This document shows, one piece after another, positions 11,511 to 23,327 of a stretch of 64,000 bases of DNA (the stretch's first letter is position 1; each line of letters starts with the position of its first letter). The position numbers and the translations under genes are program-made. Origin of the DNA: Rallus limicola (taxonomy: Eukaryota > Chordata > Aves > Gruiformes > Rallidae); assembly GCA_022605955.1 (NCBI GenBank), contig JAKCOZ010000610.1, positions 48,115 to 112,114 on the forward strand, in the 5' to 3' direction. The notes under the pieces are model-generated. The model saw nothing but the letters and a program-made list of their open reading frames with translations, was not told where the DNA came from and made no database searches.

Positions 11511-14500
11511 AGAAACGCACTTTTATAGGTAGCAGGTATGTTCCTTCTTTCCAGGCAAAGGAAAAGGCTGAGAGCCAAAGTGACAGGGTCTGCTTGTGTG
11601 TCCTGTTAGGAGGTTTCAGACAAGCTATGCCTTTCATGCCTAGCTTCTTTACTTTGGGAGTTATTGCTGGACGTTTAGCATGTTTTGAACTGCAGTCTGC
11701 TAGGGCCGAGAAAAGCACCGTAGGAGGTTCCAGGCATGTTCCCTCTTTCCATGCAAAGGAAAAGGCTGAGAGCCAAAGTGACAGGGTCTGCTTGTGTGTC
11801 CTGTTAGGAGGTTTCAGACAAGCTATGCCTTTCATGCCTAGCTTCTTTACTTTGGGAGTTATTGCTGGACGTTTAGCATGTTTTGAACTGCAGTCTGCTA
11901 GGGCCGAGAAAAGCACCGTAGGAGCTTCCAGGCATGTTCCCTCTTTCCAGGCAAAGGAAAAGGCTGAGAGCCAAAGTGACAGGGTCTGCTTGTGTGTCCT
12001 GTTAGGAGGTTTCAGACAAGCTATGCCTTTCATGCCTAGCTTCTTTACTTTGGGAGTTATTGCTGGACGTTTAGCATGTTTTGAACTGCAGTCTGCTAGG
12101 GCCGAGAAAAGCACCGTAGGATCTTCCAGGCATGTTCCCTCTTTCCAGGCAAAGGAAAAGGCTGAGAGCCAAAGTGACAGGGTCTGCTTGTGTGTCCTGT
12201 TAGGAGGTTTCAGACAAGCTATGCCTTTCATGCCTAGCTTCTTTACTTTGGGAGTTATTGCTGGACGTTTAGCATGTTTTGAACTGCAGTCTGCTAGGGC
12301 CGAGAAAAGCACCGTAAGAGGTTCCAGGCGTGTTCCCTCTTTCCAGGCAAAGGAAAAGGCTGAGAGCCAAAGTGACAGGGTCTGCTTGTGTGTCCTGTTA
12401 GGAGGTTTCAGACAAGCTATGCCTTTCATGCCTAGCTTCTTTACTTTGGGAGTTATTGCTGGACGTTTAGCATGTTTTGAACTGCAGACTGCTAGGGCCG
12501 AGAAAAGCACCGTAGGAGGTTCCAGGCATGTTCCCTCTTTCCATGCAAAGGAAAAGGCTGAGAGCCAAAGTGACAGGGTCTGCTTGTGTGTCCTGTTAGG
12601 AGGTTTCAGACAAGCTATGCCTTTCAGTCCTAGCTTCTTTACTTTGGGAGTTATTGCTGGACGTTTAGCAAGTTTTGAACTGCAGTCTGCTAGGGCCGAG
12701 AAAAGCACCGTAGGAGCTTCCAGGCATGTTCCCTCTTTCCAGGCAAAGGAAAAGGCTGAGAGCCAAAGTGACAGGGTCTGCTTGTGTGTCCTGTTAGGAG
12801 GTTTCAGACAAGCTATGCCTTTCAGTCCTAGCTTCTTTACTTTGGGAGTTATTGCTGGACGTTTAGCATGTTTTGAACTGCAGTCTGCTAGGGCCGAGAA
12901 AAGCACCGTAGGAGGTTCCAGGCATGTTCCCTCTTTCCAGGCAAAGGAAAAGGCTGAGAGTCAAAGTGACAGGGTCTGCTTGTGTGTCCTGTTAGGAGGT
13001 TTCAGACAAGCTATGCCTTTCAGTCCTAGCTTCTTTACTTTGGGAGTTATTGCTGGACGTTTAGCATGTTTTGAACTGCAGTCTGCTAGGGCCGAGAAAA
13101 GCACCGTAGGAGGTTCCAGGCATGTTCCCTCTTTCCAGGCAAAGGAAAAGGCTGAGAGCCAAAGTGACAGGGTCTGCTTGTGTGTCCTGTTAGGAGGTTT
13201 CAGACAAGCTATGCCTTTCATGCCTAGCTTCTTTACTTTGGGAGTTATTGCTGGACGTTTAGCATGTTTTGAACTGCAGTCTGCTAGGGCCGAGAAAAAC
13301 ACCGTAGGAGGTTCCAGGCATGTTCCCTCTTTCCAGGCAAAGGAAAAGGCTGAGAGCCAAAGTGACAGGGTCTGCTTGTGTGTCCTGTTAGGAGGTTTCA
13401 GACAAGCTATGCCTTTCATGCCTAGCTTCTTTACTTTGGGAGTTATTGCTGGACGTTTAGCATGTTTTGAACTGCAGTCTGCTAGGGCCGAGAAAAGCAC
13501 CGTAGGAGCTTCCAGGCATGTTCCCTCTTTCCAGGCAAAGGAAAAGGCTGAGAGCCAAAGTGACAGGGTCTGCTTGGGTGTCCTGTTAGGAGGTTTCAGA
13601 CAAGCTATGCCTTTCCGTCCTAGCTTCTTTACTTTGGGAGTTATTGCTGGACGTTTAGCATGTTTTGAACTGCAGTCTGCTAGGGCCGAGAAAAGCACCG
13701 TAGGAGCTTCCAGGCATGTTCCCTCTTTCCAGGCAAAGGAAAAGGCTGAGAGCCAAAGTGACAGGGTCTGCTTGTGTGTCCTGTTAGGAGGTTTCAGACA
13801 AGCTATGCCTTTCATGCCTAGCTTCTTTACTTTGGGAGTTATTGCTGGACGTTTAGCATGTTTTGAACTGCAGTCTGCTAGGGCCGAGAAAAGCACCGTA
13901 GGAGGTTCCAGGCATGTTCCCTCTTTCCAGGCAAAGGAAAAGGCTGAGAGCCAAAGTGACAGGGTCTGCTTGTGTGTCCTGTTAGGAGGTTTCAGACAAG
14001 CTATGCCTTTCAGTCCTAGCTTCTTTACTTTGGGAGTTATTGCTGGACGTTTAGCATGTTTTGAACTGCAGTCTGCTAGGGCCGAGAAAAGCACTGTAGG
14101 AGGTAGCAGGTATGTTCCCTCTTTCCAGGCAAAGGAAAAGGCTGAGAGCCAAAGTGACAGGGTCTGCTTGTGTGTCCTGTTAGGAGGTTTCAGACAAGCT
14201 ATGCCTTTCATGCCTAGCTTCTTTACTTTGGGAGTTATTGCTGGACGTTTAGCATGTTTTGAACTGCAGTCTGCTAGGGCCGAGAAAAGCACCGTAGGAG
14301 GTTCCAGGCATGTTCCCTCTTTCCAGGCAAAGGAAAAGGCTGAGAGCCAAAGTGACAGGGTCTGCTTGTGTGTCCTGTTAGGAGGTTTCAGACAAGCTAT
14401 GCCTTTCAGTCCTAGCTTCTTTACTTTGGGAGTTATTGCTGGACGTTTAGCATGTTTTGAACTGCAGTCTGCTAGGGCCGAGAAAAGCACCGTAGGAGGT

Positions 14501-17500
14501 TCCAGGCATGTTCCCTCTTTCCATGCAAAGGAAAAGGCTGAGAGCCAAAGTGACAGGGTCTGCTTGTGTGTCCTGTTAGGAGGTTTCAGACAAGCTATGC
14601 CTTTCATGCCTAGCATCTTTACTTTGGGAGTTATTGCTGGACGTTTAGCATGTTTTGAACTGCAGTCTGCTAGGGCCGAGAAAAGCACCGTAGGAGGTTC
14701 CAGGCATGTTCCCTCTTTCCAGGCAAAGGAAAAGGCTGAGAGCCAAAGTGACAGGGTCTGCTTGTGTGTCCTGTTAGGAGGTTTCAGACAAGCTATGCCT
14801 TTCAGTCCTAGCTTCTTTACTTTGGGAGTTATTGCTGGACGTTTAGCATGTTTTGAACTGCAGTCTGCTAGGGCCGAGAAAAGCACTGTAGGAGGTTCCA
14901 GGCATGTTCCCTCTTTCCAGGCAAAGGAAAAGGCTGAGAGCCAAAGTGACAGGGTCTGCTTGTGTGTCCTGTTAGGAGGTTTCAGACAAGCTATGCCTTT
15001 CAGTCCTAGCTTCTTTACTTTGGGAGTTATTGCTGGACGTTTAGCAAGTTTTGAACTGCAGTCTGCTAGGGCCGAGAAAAGCACCGTAGGAGGTTCCAGG
15101 CATGTTCCCTCTTTCCAGGCAAAGGAAAAGGCTGAGAGCCAAAGTGACAGGGTCTGCTTGTGTGTCCTGTTAGGAAGTTTCAGACAAGCTATGCCTTTCA
15201 TGCCTAGCTTCTTTACTTTGGGAGTTATTGCTGGACGTTTAGCATGTTTTGAACTGCAGTCTGCTAGGGCCGAGAAAAGCACCGTAGGAGCTTCCAGGCA
15301 TGTTCCCTCTTTCCAGGCAAAGGAAAAGGCTGAGAGCCAAAGTGACAGGGTCTGCTTGTGTGTCCTGTTAGGAGGTTTCAGACAAGCTATGCCTTTCATG
15401 CCTAGCTTCTTTACTTTGGGAGTTATTTCTGGACGTTTAGCATGTTTTGAACTGCAGTCTGCTAGGGCCGAGAAAAGCACCGTAAGAGCTTCCAGGCATG
15501 TTCCCTCTTTCCAGGCAAAGGAAAAGGCTGAGAGCCAAAGTGACAGGGTCTGCTTGTGTGTCCTGTTAGGAGGTTTCAGACAAGCTATGCCTTTCATGCC
15601 TAGCTTCTTTACTTTGGGAGTTATTGCTGGACGTTTAGCATGTTTTGAACTGCAGTCTGCTAGGGCCGAGAAAAGCACTGTAGGAGGTAGCAGGTATGTT
15701 CCTTCTTTCCAGGCAAAGGAAAAGGCTGAGAGCCAAAATGACAGGGTCTGCTTGTGTGTCCTGTTAGGAGGTTTCAGACAAGCTATGCCTTTCAGTCCTA
15801 GCTTCTTTACTTTGGGAGTTATTGCTGGATGTTTAGCATGTTTTGAACTGCAGTCTGCTAGGGCCGAGAAAAGCACCGTAGGAGGTTCCAGGCATGTTCC
15901 CTCTTTCCAGGCAAAGGAAAAGGCTGAGAGCCAAAGTGACAGGGTCTGCTTGTGTGTCCTGTTAGGAGGTTTCAGACAAGCTATGCCTTTCAGTCCTAGC
16001 TTCTTTACTTTGGGAGTTATTGCTGGACGTTTAGCATGTTTTGAACTGCAGTCTGCTAGGGCCGAGAAAAGCACCGTAGGAGGTTCCAGGCATGTTCCCT
16101 CTTTCCAGGCAAAGGAAAAGGCTGAGAGCCAAAGTGACAGGGTCTGCTTGTGTGTCCTGTTAGGAGGTTTCAGACAAGCTATGCCTTTCAGTCCTAGCTT
16201 CTTTACTTTGGGAGTTATTGCTGGACGTTTAGCATGTTTTGAACTGCAGTCTGCTAGGGCCGAGAAAAGCACTGTAGGAGGTAGCAGGTATGTTCCTTCT
16301 TTCCAGGCAAAGGAAAAGGCTGAGAGCCAAAGTGACAGGGTCTGCTTGTGTGTCCTGTTAGGAGGTTTCAGACAAGCTATGCCTTTCAGTCCTAGCTTCT
16401 TTACTTTGGGAGTTATTGCTGGACGTTTAGCATGTTTTGAACTGCAGTCTGCTAGGGCCGAGAAAAGCACCGTAGGATGTTCCAGGCATGTTCCCTCTTT
16501 CCAGGCAAAGGAAAAGGCTGAGAGCCAAAGTGACAGGGTCTGCTTGTGTGTCCTGTTAGGAGGTTTCAGACAAGCTATGCCTTTCAGTCCTAGCTTCTTT
16601 ACTTTGGGAGTTATTGCTGGACGTTTAGCATGTTTTGAACTGCAGTCTGCTAGGGCCGAGAAAAGCACCGTAGGAGGTTCCAGGCATGTTCCCTCTTTCC
16701 AGGCAAAGGAAAAGGCTGAGAGCCAAAGTGACAGGGTCTGCTTGTGTGTCCTGTTAGGAGGTTTCAGACAAGCTATGCCTTTCAGTCCTAGCTTCTTTAC
16801 TTTGGGAGTTATTGCTGGACGTTTAGCATGTTTTGAACTGCAGTCTGCTAGGGCCGAGAAAAGCACTGTAGGAGGTAGCAGGTATGTTCCTTCTTTCCAG
16901 GCAAAGGAAAAGGCTGAGAGCCAAAGTGACAGGGTCTGCTTGTGTGTCCTGTTAGGAGGTTTCAGACAAGCTATGCCTTTCAGTCCTAGCTTCTTTACTT
17001 TGGGAGTTATTGCTGGACGTTTAGCATGTTTTGAACTGCAGTCTGCTAGGGCCGAGAAAAGCACCGTAGGAGGTTCCAGGCATGTTCCCTCTTTCCAGGC
17101 AAAGGAAAAGGCTGAGAGCCAAAGTGACAGGGTCTGCTTGTGTGTCCTGTTAGGAGGTTTCATACAAGCTATGCCTTTCAGTCCTAGCTTCTTTACTTTG
17201 GGAGTTATTGCTGGACGTTTAGCATGTTTTGAACTGCAGTCTGCTAGGGCCGAGAAAAGCACTGTAGGAGGTAGCAGGTATGTTCCTTCTTTCCAGGCAA
17301 AGGAAAAGGCTGTAGCCAAAGTGACAGGGTCTGCTCGTGTGTCCTGTTAGGAGGTTTCAGACAAGCTATGCCTTTCAGTCCTAGCTTCTTTACTTTGGGA
17401 GTTATTGCTGGACGTTTAGCATGTTTTGAACTGCAGTCTGCTAGGGCCGAGAAAAGCACCCTAGGAGGTTCCAGGCATGTTCCCTCTTTCCAGGCAAAGG

Positions 17501-18080
17501 AAAAGGCTGAGAGCCAAAGTGACAGGGTCTGCTTGTGTGTCCTGTTAGGAGGTTTCAGACAAGCTATGCCTTTCATGCCTAGCTTCTTTACTTTGGGAGT
17601 TATTGCTGGACGTTTAGCAAGTTTTGAACTGCAGTCTGCTAGGGCCGAGAAAAGCACCGTAGGAGGTTCCAGGCATGTTCCCTCTTTCCAGGCAAAGGAA
17701 AAGGCTGAGAGCCAAAGTGACAGGGTCTGCTTGTGTGTCCTGTTAGGAGGTTTCAGACAAGCTATGCCTTTCATGCCTAGCTTCTTTACTTTGGGAGTTA
17801 TTGCTGGACGTTTAGCATGTTTTGAACTGCAGTCTGCTAGGGCCGAGAAAAGCACTGTAGGAGGTAGCAGGTATGTTCCTTCTTTCCAGGCAAAGGAAAA
17901 GGCTGAGAGCCAAAGTGACAGGGTCTGCTTGTGTGTCCTGTTAGGAGGTTTCAGACAAGCTATGCCTTTCAGTCCTAGCTTCTTTACTTTGGGAGTTATT
18001 GCTGGACGTTTAGCATGTTTTGAACTGCAGTCTGCTAGGGCCGAGAAAAGCACCGTAGGATGTTCCAGGCATGTTCCCTC
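11511..18080 (+). repeat. Higher-order repeat zone A, copy 2
   Basis: This is the partner of 3197-9170, with the same rare variants in the same order: AGAAACGCAC at 11511, AAAAACACC at 13293, CTTGGGTG at 13573, TTAGGAAG at about 15170, GTTATTTCTGG at about 15422, CCAAAATGAC at about 15733, GCTGTAGCC at about 17309, CACCCTAGG at about 17457 and GGATGTTCC at about 18057. One extra monomer lies before 13293 and two extra before 17300 compared with copy 1, as expected of unequal exchange after the duplication. Copy 1 has a further one-base deletion at about 8212 that is not found here, so that deletion arose later or was converted away. Confidence 0.85.
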
Positions 18081-21000
18081 TTTCCATGCAAAGGAAAAGG
18101 CTGAGAGCCAAAGTGACAGGGTCTGCTTGTGTGTCCTGTTAGGAGGTTTCAGACAAGCTATGCCTTTCAGTCCTAGCTTCTTTACTTTGGGAGTTATTGC
18201 TGGACGTTTAGCATGTTTTGAACTGCAGTCTGCTAGGGCCGAGAAAAGCACCGTAGGAGGTTCCAGGCATGTTCCCTCTTTCCAGGCAAAGGAAAAGGCT
18301 GAGAGCCAAAGTGACAGGGTCTGCTTGTGTGTCCTGTTAGGAGGTTTCAGACAAGCTATGCCTTTCAGTCCTAGCTTCTTTACTTTGGGAGTTATTGCTG
18401 GACGTTTAGCATGTTTTGAACTGCAGTCTGCTAGGGCCGAGAAAAGCACCGTAGGAGGTTCCAGGCATGTTCCCTCTTTCCAGGCAAAGGAAAAGGCTGA
18501 GAGCCAAAGTGACAGGGTCTGCTTGTGTGTCCTGTTAGGAGGTTTCAGACAAGCTATGCCTTTCATGCCTAGCTTCTTTACTTTGGGAGTTATTGCTGGA
18601 CGTTTAGCATGTTTTGAACTGCAGTCTGCTAGGGCCGAGAAAAGCACCGTAGGAGGTTCCAGGCATGTTCCCTCTTTCCAGGCAAAGGAAAAGGCTGAGA
18701 GCCAAAGTGACAGGGTCTGCTTGTGTGTCCTGTTAGGAGGTTTCAGACAAGCTATGCCTTTCATGCCTAGCTTCTTTACTTTGGGAGTTATTGCTGGACG
18801 TTTAGCATGTTTTGAACTGCAGTCTGCTAGGGCCGAGAAAAGCACTGTAGGAGGTAGCAGGTATGTTCCTTCTTTCCAGGCAAAGGAAAAGGCTGAGAGC
18901 CAAAGTGACAGGGTCTGCTTGTGTGTCCTGTTAGGAGGTTTCAGACAAGCTATGCCTTTCAGTCCTAGCTTCTTTACTTTGGGAGTTATTGCTGGACGTT
19001 TAGCATGTTTTGAACTGCAGTCTGCTAGGGCCGAGAAAAGCACCGTAGGAGGTTCCAGGCATGTTCCCTCTTTCCAGGCAAAGGAAAAGGCTGAGAGCCA
19101 AAGTGACAGGGTCTGCTTGTGTGTCCTGTTAGGAGGTTTCAGACAAGCTATGCCTTTCAGTCCTAGCTTCTTTACTTTGGGAGTTATTGCTGGACGTTTA
19201 GCATGTTTTGAACTGCAGTCTGCTAGGGCCGAGAAAAGCACCCTAGGAGGTAGCAGGTATGTTCCTTCTTTCCAGGCAAAGGAAAAGGCTGAGAGCCAAA
19301 GTGACAGGGTCTGCTTGTGTGTCCTGTTAGGAGGTTTCAGACAAGCTATGCCTTTCAGTCCTAGCTTCTTTACTTTGGGAGTTATTGCTGGACGTTTAGC
19401 ATGTTTTGAACTGCAGTCTGCTAGGGCCGAGAAAAGCACCGTAGGAGGTTCCAGGCATGTTCCCTCTTTCCAGGCAAAGGAAAAGGCTGAGAGCCAAAGT
19501 GACAGGGTCTGCTTGTGTGTCCTGTTAGGAGGTTTCAGACAAGCTATGCCTTTCATGCCTAGCTTCTTTACTTTAGCAGTTATAGCTGGACGTTTAGCAT
19601 GTTTTGAACTGCAGTCTGCTAGGGCCGAGAAAAGCACTGTAGGAGGTAGCAGGTATGTTCCTTCTTTCCAGGCAAAGGAAAAGGCTGAGAGCCAAAGTAA
19701 CAGGGTCTGCTTGTGTGTCCTGTTAGGAGGTTTCAGACAAGCTATGCCTTTCTGTCCTAGCTTCTTTACTTTGGGAGTTATTGCTGGACGTTTAGCATGT
19801 TTTGAACTGCAGTCTGCTAGGGCCGAGAAAAGCACTGTAGGAGGTAGCAGGTATGTTCCTTCTTTCCAGGCAAAGGAAAAGGCTGAGAGCCAAAGTGACA
19901 GGGTCTGCTTGTGTGTCCTGTTAGGAGGTTTCAGACAAGCTATGCCTTTCAGTCCTAGCTTCTTTACTTTGGGAGTTATTGCTGGACGTTTAGCATGTTT
20001 TGAACTGCAGTCTGCTAGGGCCGAGAAAAGCACCGTAGGAGCTTCCAGGCATGTTCCCTCTTTCCAGGCAAAGGAAAAGGCTGAGAGCCAAAGTGACAGG
20101 GTCTGCTTGTGTGTCCTGTTAGGAGGTTTCAGACAAGCTATGCCTTTCATGCCTAGCTTCTTTACTTTGGGAGTTATTGCTGGACGTTTAGCATGTTTTG
20201 AACTGCAGTCTGCTAGGGCCGAGAAAAGCACCGTAGGAGGTTCCAGGCATGTTCCCTCTTTCCAGGCAAAGGAAAAGGCTGAGAGCCAAAGTGACAGGGT
20301 CTGCTTGTGTGTCCTGTTAGGAGGTTTCAGACAAGCTATGCCTTTCAGTCCTAGCTTCTTTACTTTGGGAGTTATTGCTGGACGTTTAGCATGTTTTGAA
20401 CTGCAGTCTGCTAGGGCCGAGAAAAGCACCGTAGGAGGTTCCAGGCATGTTCCCTCTTTCCAGGCAAAGGAAAAGGCTGAGAGCCAAAGTGACAGGGTCT
20501 GCTTGTGTGTCCTGTTAGGAGGTTTCAGACAAGCTATGCCTTTCAGTCCTAGCTTCTTTACTTTGGGAGTTATTGCTGGACGTTTAGCATGTTTTGAACT
20601 GCAGTCTGCTAGGGCCGAGAAAAGCACCGTAGGAGGTTCCAGGCATGTTCCCTCTTTCCAGGCAAAGGAAAAGGCTGAGAGCCAAAGTGACAGGGTCTGC
20701 TTGTGTGTCCTGTTAGGAGGTTTCAGACAAGCTATGCCTTTCAGTCCTAGCTTCTTTACTTTGGGAGTTATTGCTGGACGTTTAGCATGTTTTGAACTGC
20801 AGTCTGCTAGGGCCGAGAAAAGCACCGTAGGAGGTTCCAGGCATGTTCCCTCTTTCCAGGCAAAGGAAAAGGCTGAGAGCCAAAGTGACAGGGTCTGCTT
20901 GTGTGTCCTGTTATAAGGTTTCAGACAAGCTATGCCTTTCATGCCTAGCTTCTTTACTTTGGGAGTTATTGCTGGACGTTTAGCATGTTTTGAACTGCAG

Positions 21001-23327
21001 TCTGCTAGGGCCGAGAAAAGCACTGTAGGAGGTAGCAGGTATGTTCCTTCTTTCCAGGCAAAGGAAAAGGCTGAGAGCCAAAGTGACAGGGTCTGCTTGT
21101 GTGTCCTGTTAGGAGGTTTCAGACAAGCTATGCCTTTCAGTCCTAGCTTCTTTACTTTGGGAGTTATTGCTGGACGTTTAGCATGTTTTGAACTGCAGTC
21201 TGCTAGGGCCGAGAAAAGCACCGTAGGAGCTTCCAGGCATGTTCCCTCTTTCCAGGCAAAGGAAAAGGCTGAGAGCCAAAGTGACAGGGTCTGCTTGTGT
21301 GTCCTGTTATAAGGTTTCAGACAAGCTATGCCTTTCATGCCTAGCTTCTTTACTTTGGGAGTTATTGCTGGATGTTTAGCATGTTTTGAACTGCAGTCTG
21401 CTAGGGCCGAGAAAAGCACCGTAGGAGGTTCCAGGCATGTTCCCTCTTTCCAGGCAAAGGAAAAGGCTGAGAGCCAAAGTGACAGGGTCTGCTTGTGTGT
21501 CCTGTTAGGAGGTTTCAGACAAGCTATGCCTTTCATGCCTAGCTTCTTTACTTTGGGAGTTATTGCTGGACGTTTAGCATGTTTTGAACTGCAGTCTGCT
21601 AGGGCCGAGAAAAGCACCGTAGGAGGTTCCAGGCATGTTCCCTCTTTCCAGGCAAAGGAAAAGGCTGAGAGCCAAAGTGACAGGGTCTGCTTGTGTGTCC
21701 TGTTAGGAGGTTTCAGACAAGCTATGCCTTTCATGCCTAGCTTCTTTACTTTGGGAGTTATTGCTGGACGTTTAGCATGTTTTGAACTGCAGTCTGCTAG
21801 GGCCGAGAAAAGCACTGTAGGAGGTAGCAGGTATGTTCCTTCTTTCCAGGCAAAGGAAAAGGCTGAGAGCCAAAGTGACAGGGTCTGCTTGTGTGTCCTG
21901 TTAGGAGGTTTCAGACAAGCTATGCCTTTCAGTCCTAGCTTCTTTACTTTGGGAGTTATTGCTGGACGTTTAGCATGTTTTGAACTGCAGTCTGCTAGGG
22001 CCGAGAAAAGCACCGTAGGAGGTTCCAGGCATGTTCCCTCTTTCCAGGCAAAGGAAAAGGCTGAGAGCCAAAGTGACAGGGTCTGCTTGTGTGTCCTGTT
22101 AGGAGGTTTCAGACAAGCTATGCCTTTCAGTCCTAGCTTCTTTACTTTGGGAGTTATTGCTGGACGTTTAGCATGTTTTGAACTGCAGTCTGCTAGGGCC
22201 GAGAAAAGCACTGTAGGAGGTAGCAGGTATGTTCCTTCTTTCCAGGCAAAGGAAAAGGCTGAGAGCCAAAGTGACAGGGTCTGCTTGTGTGTCCTGTTAG
22301 GAGGTTTCAGACAAGCTATGCCTTTCAGTCCTAGCTTCTTTACTTTGGGAGTTATTGCTGGACGTTTAGCATGTTTTGAACTGCAGTCTGCTAGGGCCGA
22401 GAAAAGCACCGTAGGAGGTTCCAGGCATGTTCCCTCTTTCCAGGCAAAGGAAAAGGCTGAGAGCCAAAGTGACAGGGTCTGCTTGTGTGTCCTGTTAGGA
22501 GGTTTCATACAAGCTATGCCTTTCAGTCCTAGCTTCTTTACTTTGGGAGTTATTGCTGGACGTTTAGCATGTTTTGAACTGCAGTCTGCTAGGGCCGAGA
22601 AAAGCACTGTAGGAGGTAGCAGGTATGTTCCTTCTTTCCAGGCAAAGGAAAAGGCTGAGAGCCAAAGTGACAGGGTCTGCTTGTGTGTCCTGTTAGGAGG
22701 TTTCAGACAAGCTATGCCTTTCAGTCCTAGCTTCTTTACTTTGGGAGTTATTGCTGGACGTTTAGCATGTTTTGAACTGCAGTCTGCTAGGGCCGAGAAA
22801 AGCACCGTAGGATGTTCCAGGCATGTTCCCTCTTTCCAGGCAAAGGAAAAGGCTGAGAGCCAAAGTGACAGGGTCTGCTTGTGTGTCCTGTTAGGAGGTT
22901 TCAGACAAGCTATGCCTTTCAGTCCTAGCTTCTTTACTTTGGGAGTTATTGCTGGATGTTTAGCATGTTTTGAACTGCAGTCTGCTAGGGCCGAGAAAAG
23001 CACCGTAGGAGGTTCCAGGCATGTTCCCTCTTTCCAGGCAAAGGAAAAGGCTGAGAGCCAAAGTGACAGGGTCTGCTTGTGTGTCCTGTTAGGAGGTTTC
23101 AGACAAGCTATGCCTTTCATGCCTAGCTTCTTTACTTTGGGAGTTATTGCTGGACGTTTAGCATGTTTTGAACTGCAGTCTGCTAGGGCCGAGAAAAGCA
23201 CCGTAGGAGGTTCCAGGCATGTTCCCTCTTTCCAGGCAAAGGAAAAGGCTGAGAGCCAAAGTGACAGGGTCTGCTTGTGTGTCCTGTTAGGAGGTTTCAG
23301 ACAAGCTATGCCTTTCAGTCCTAGCTT

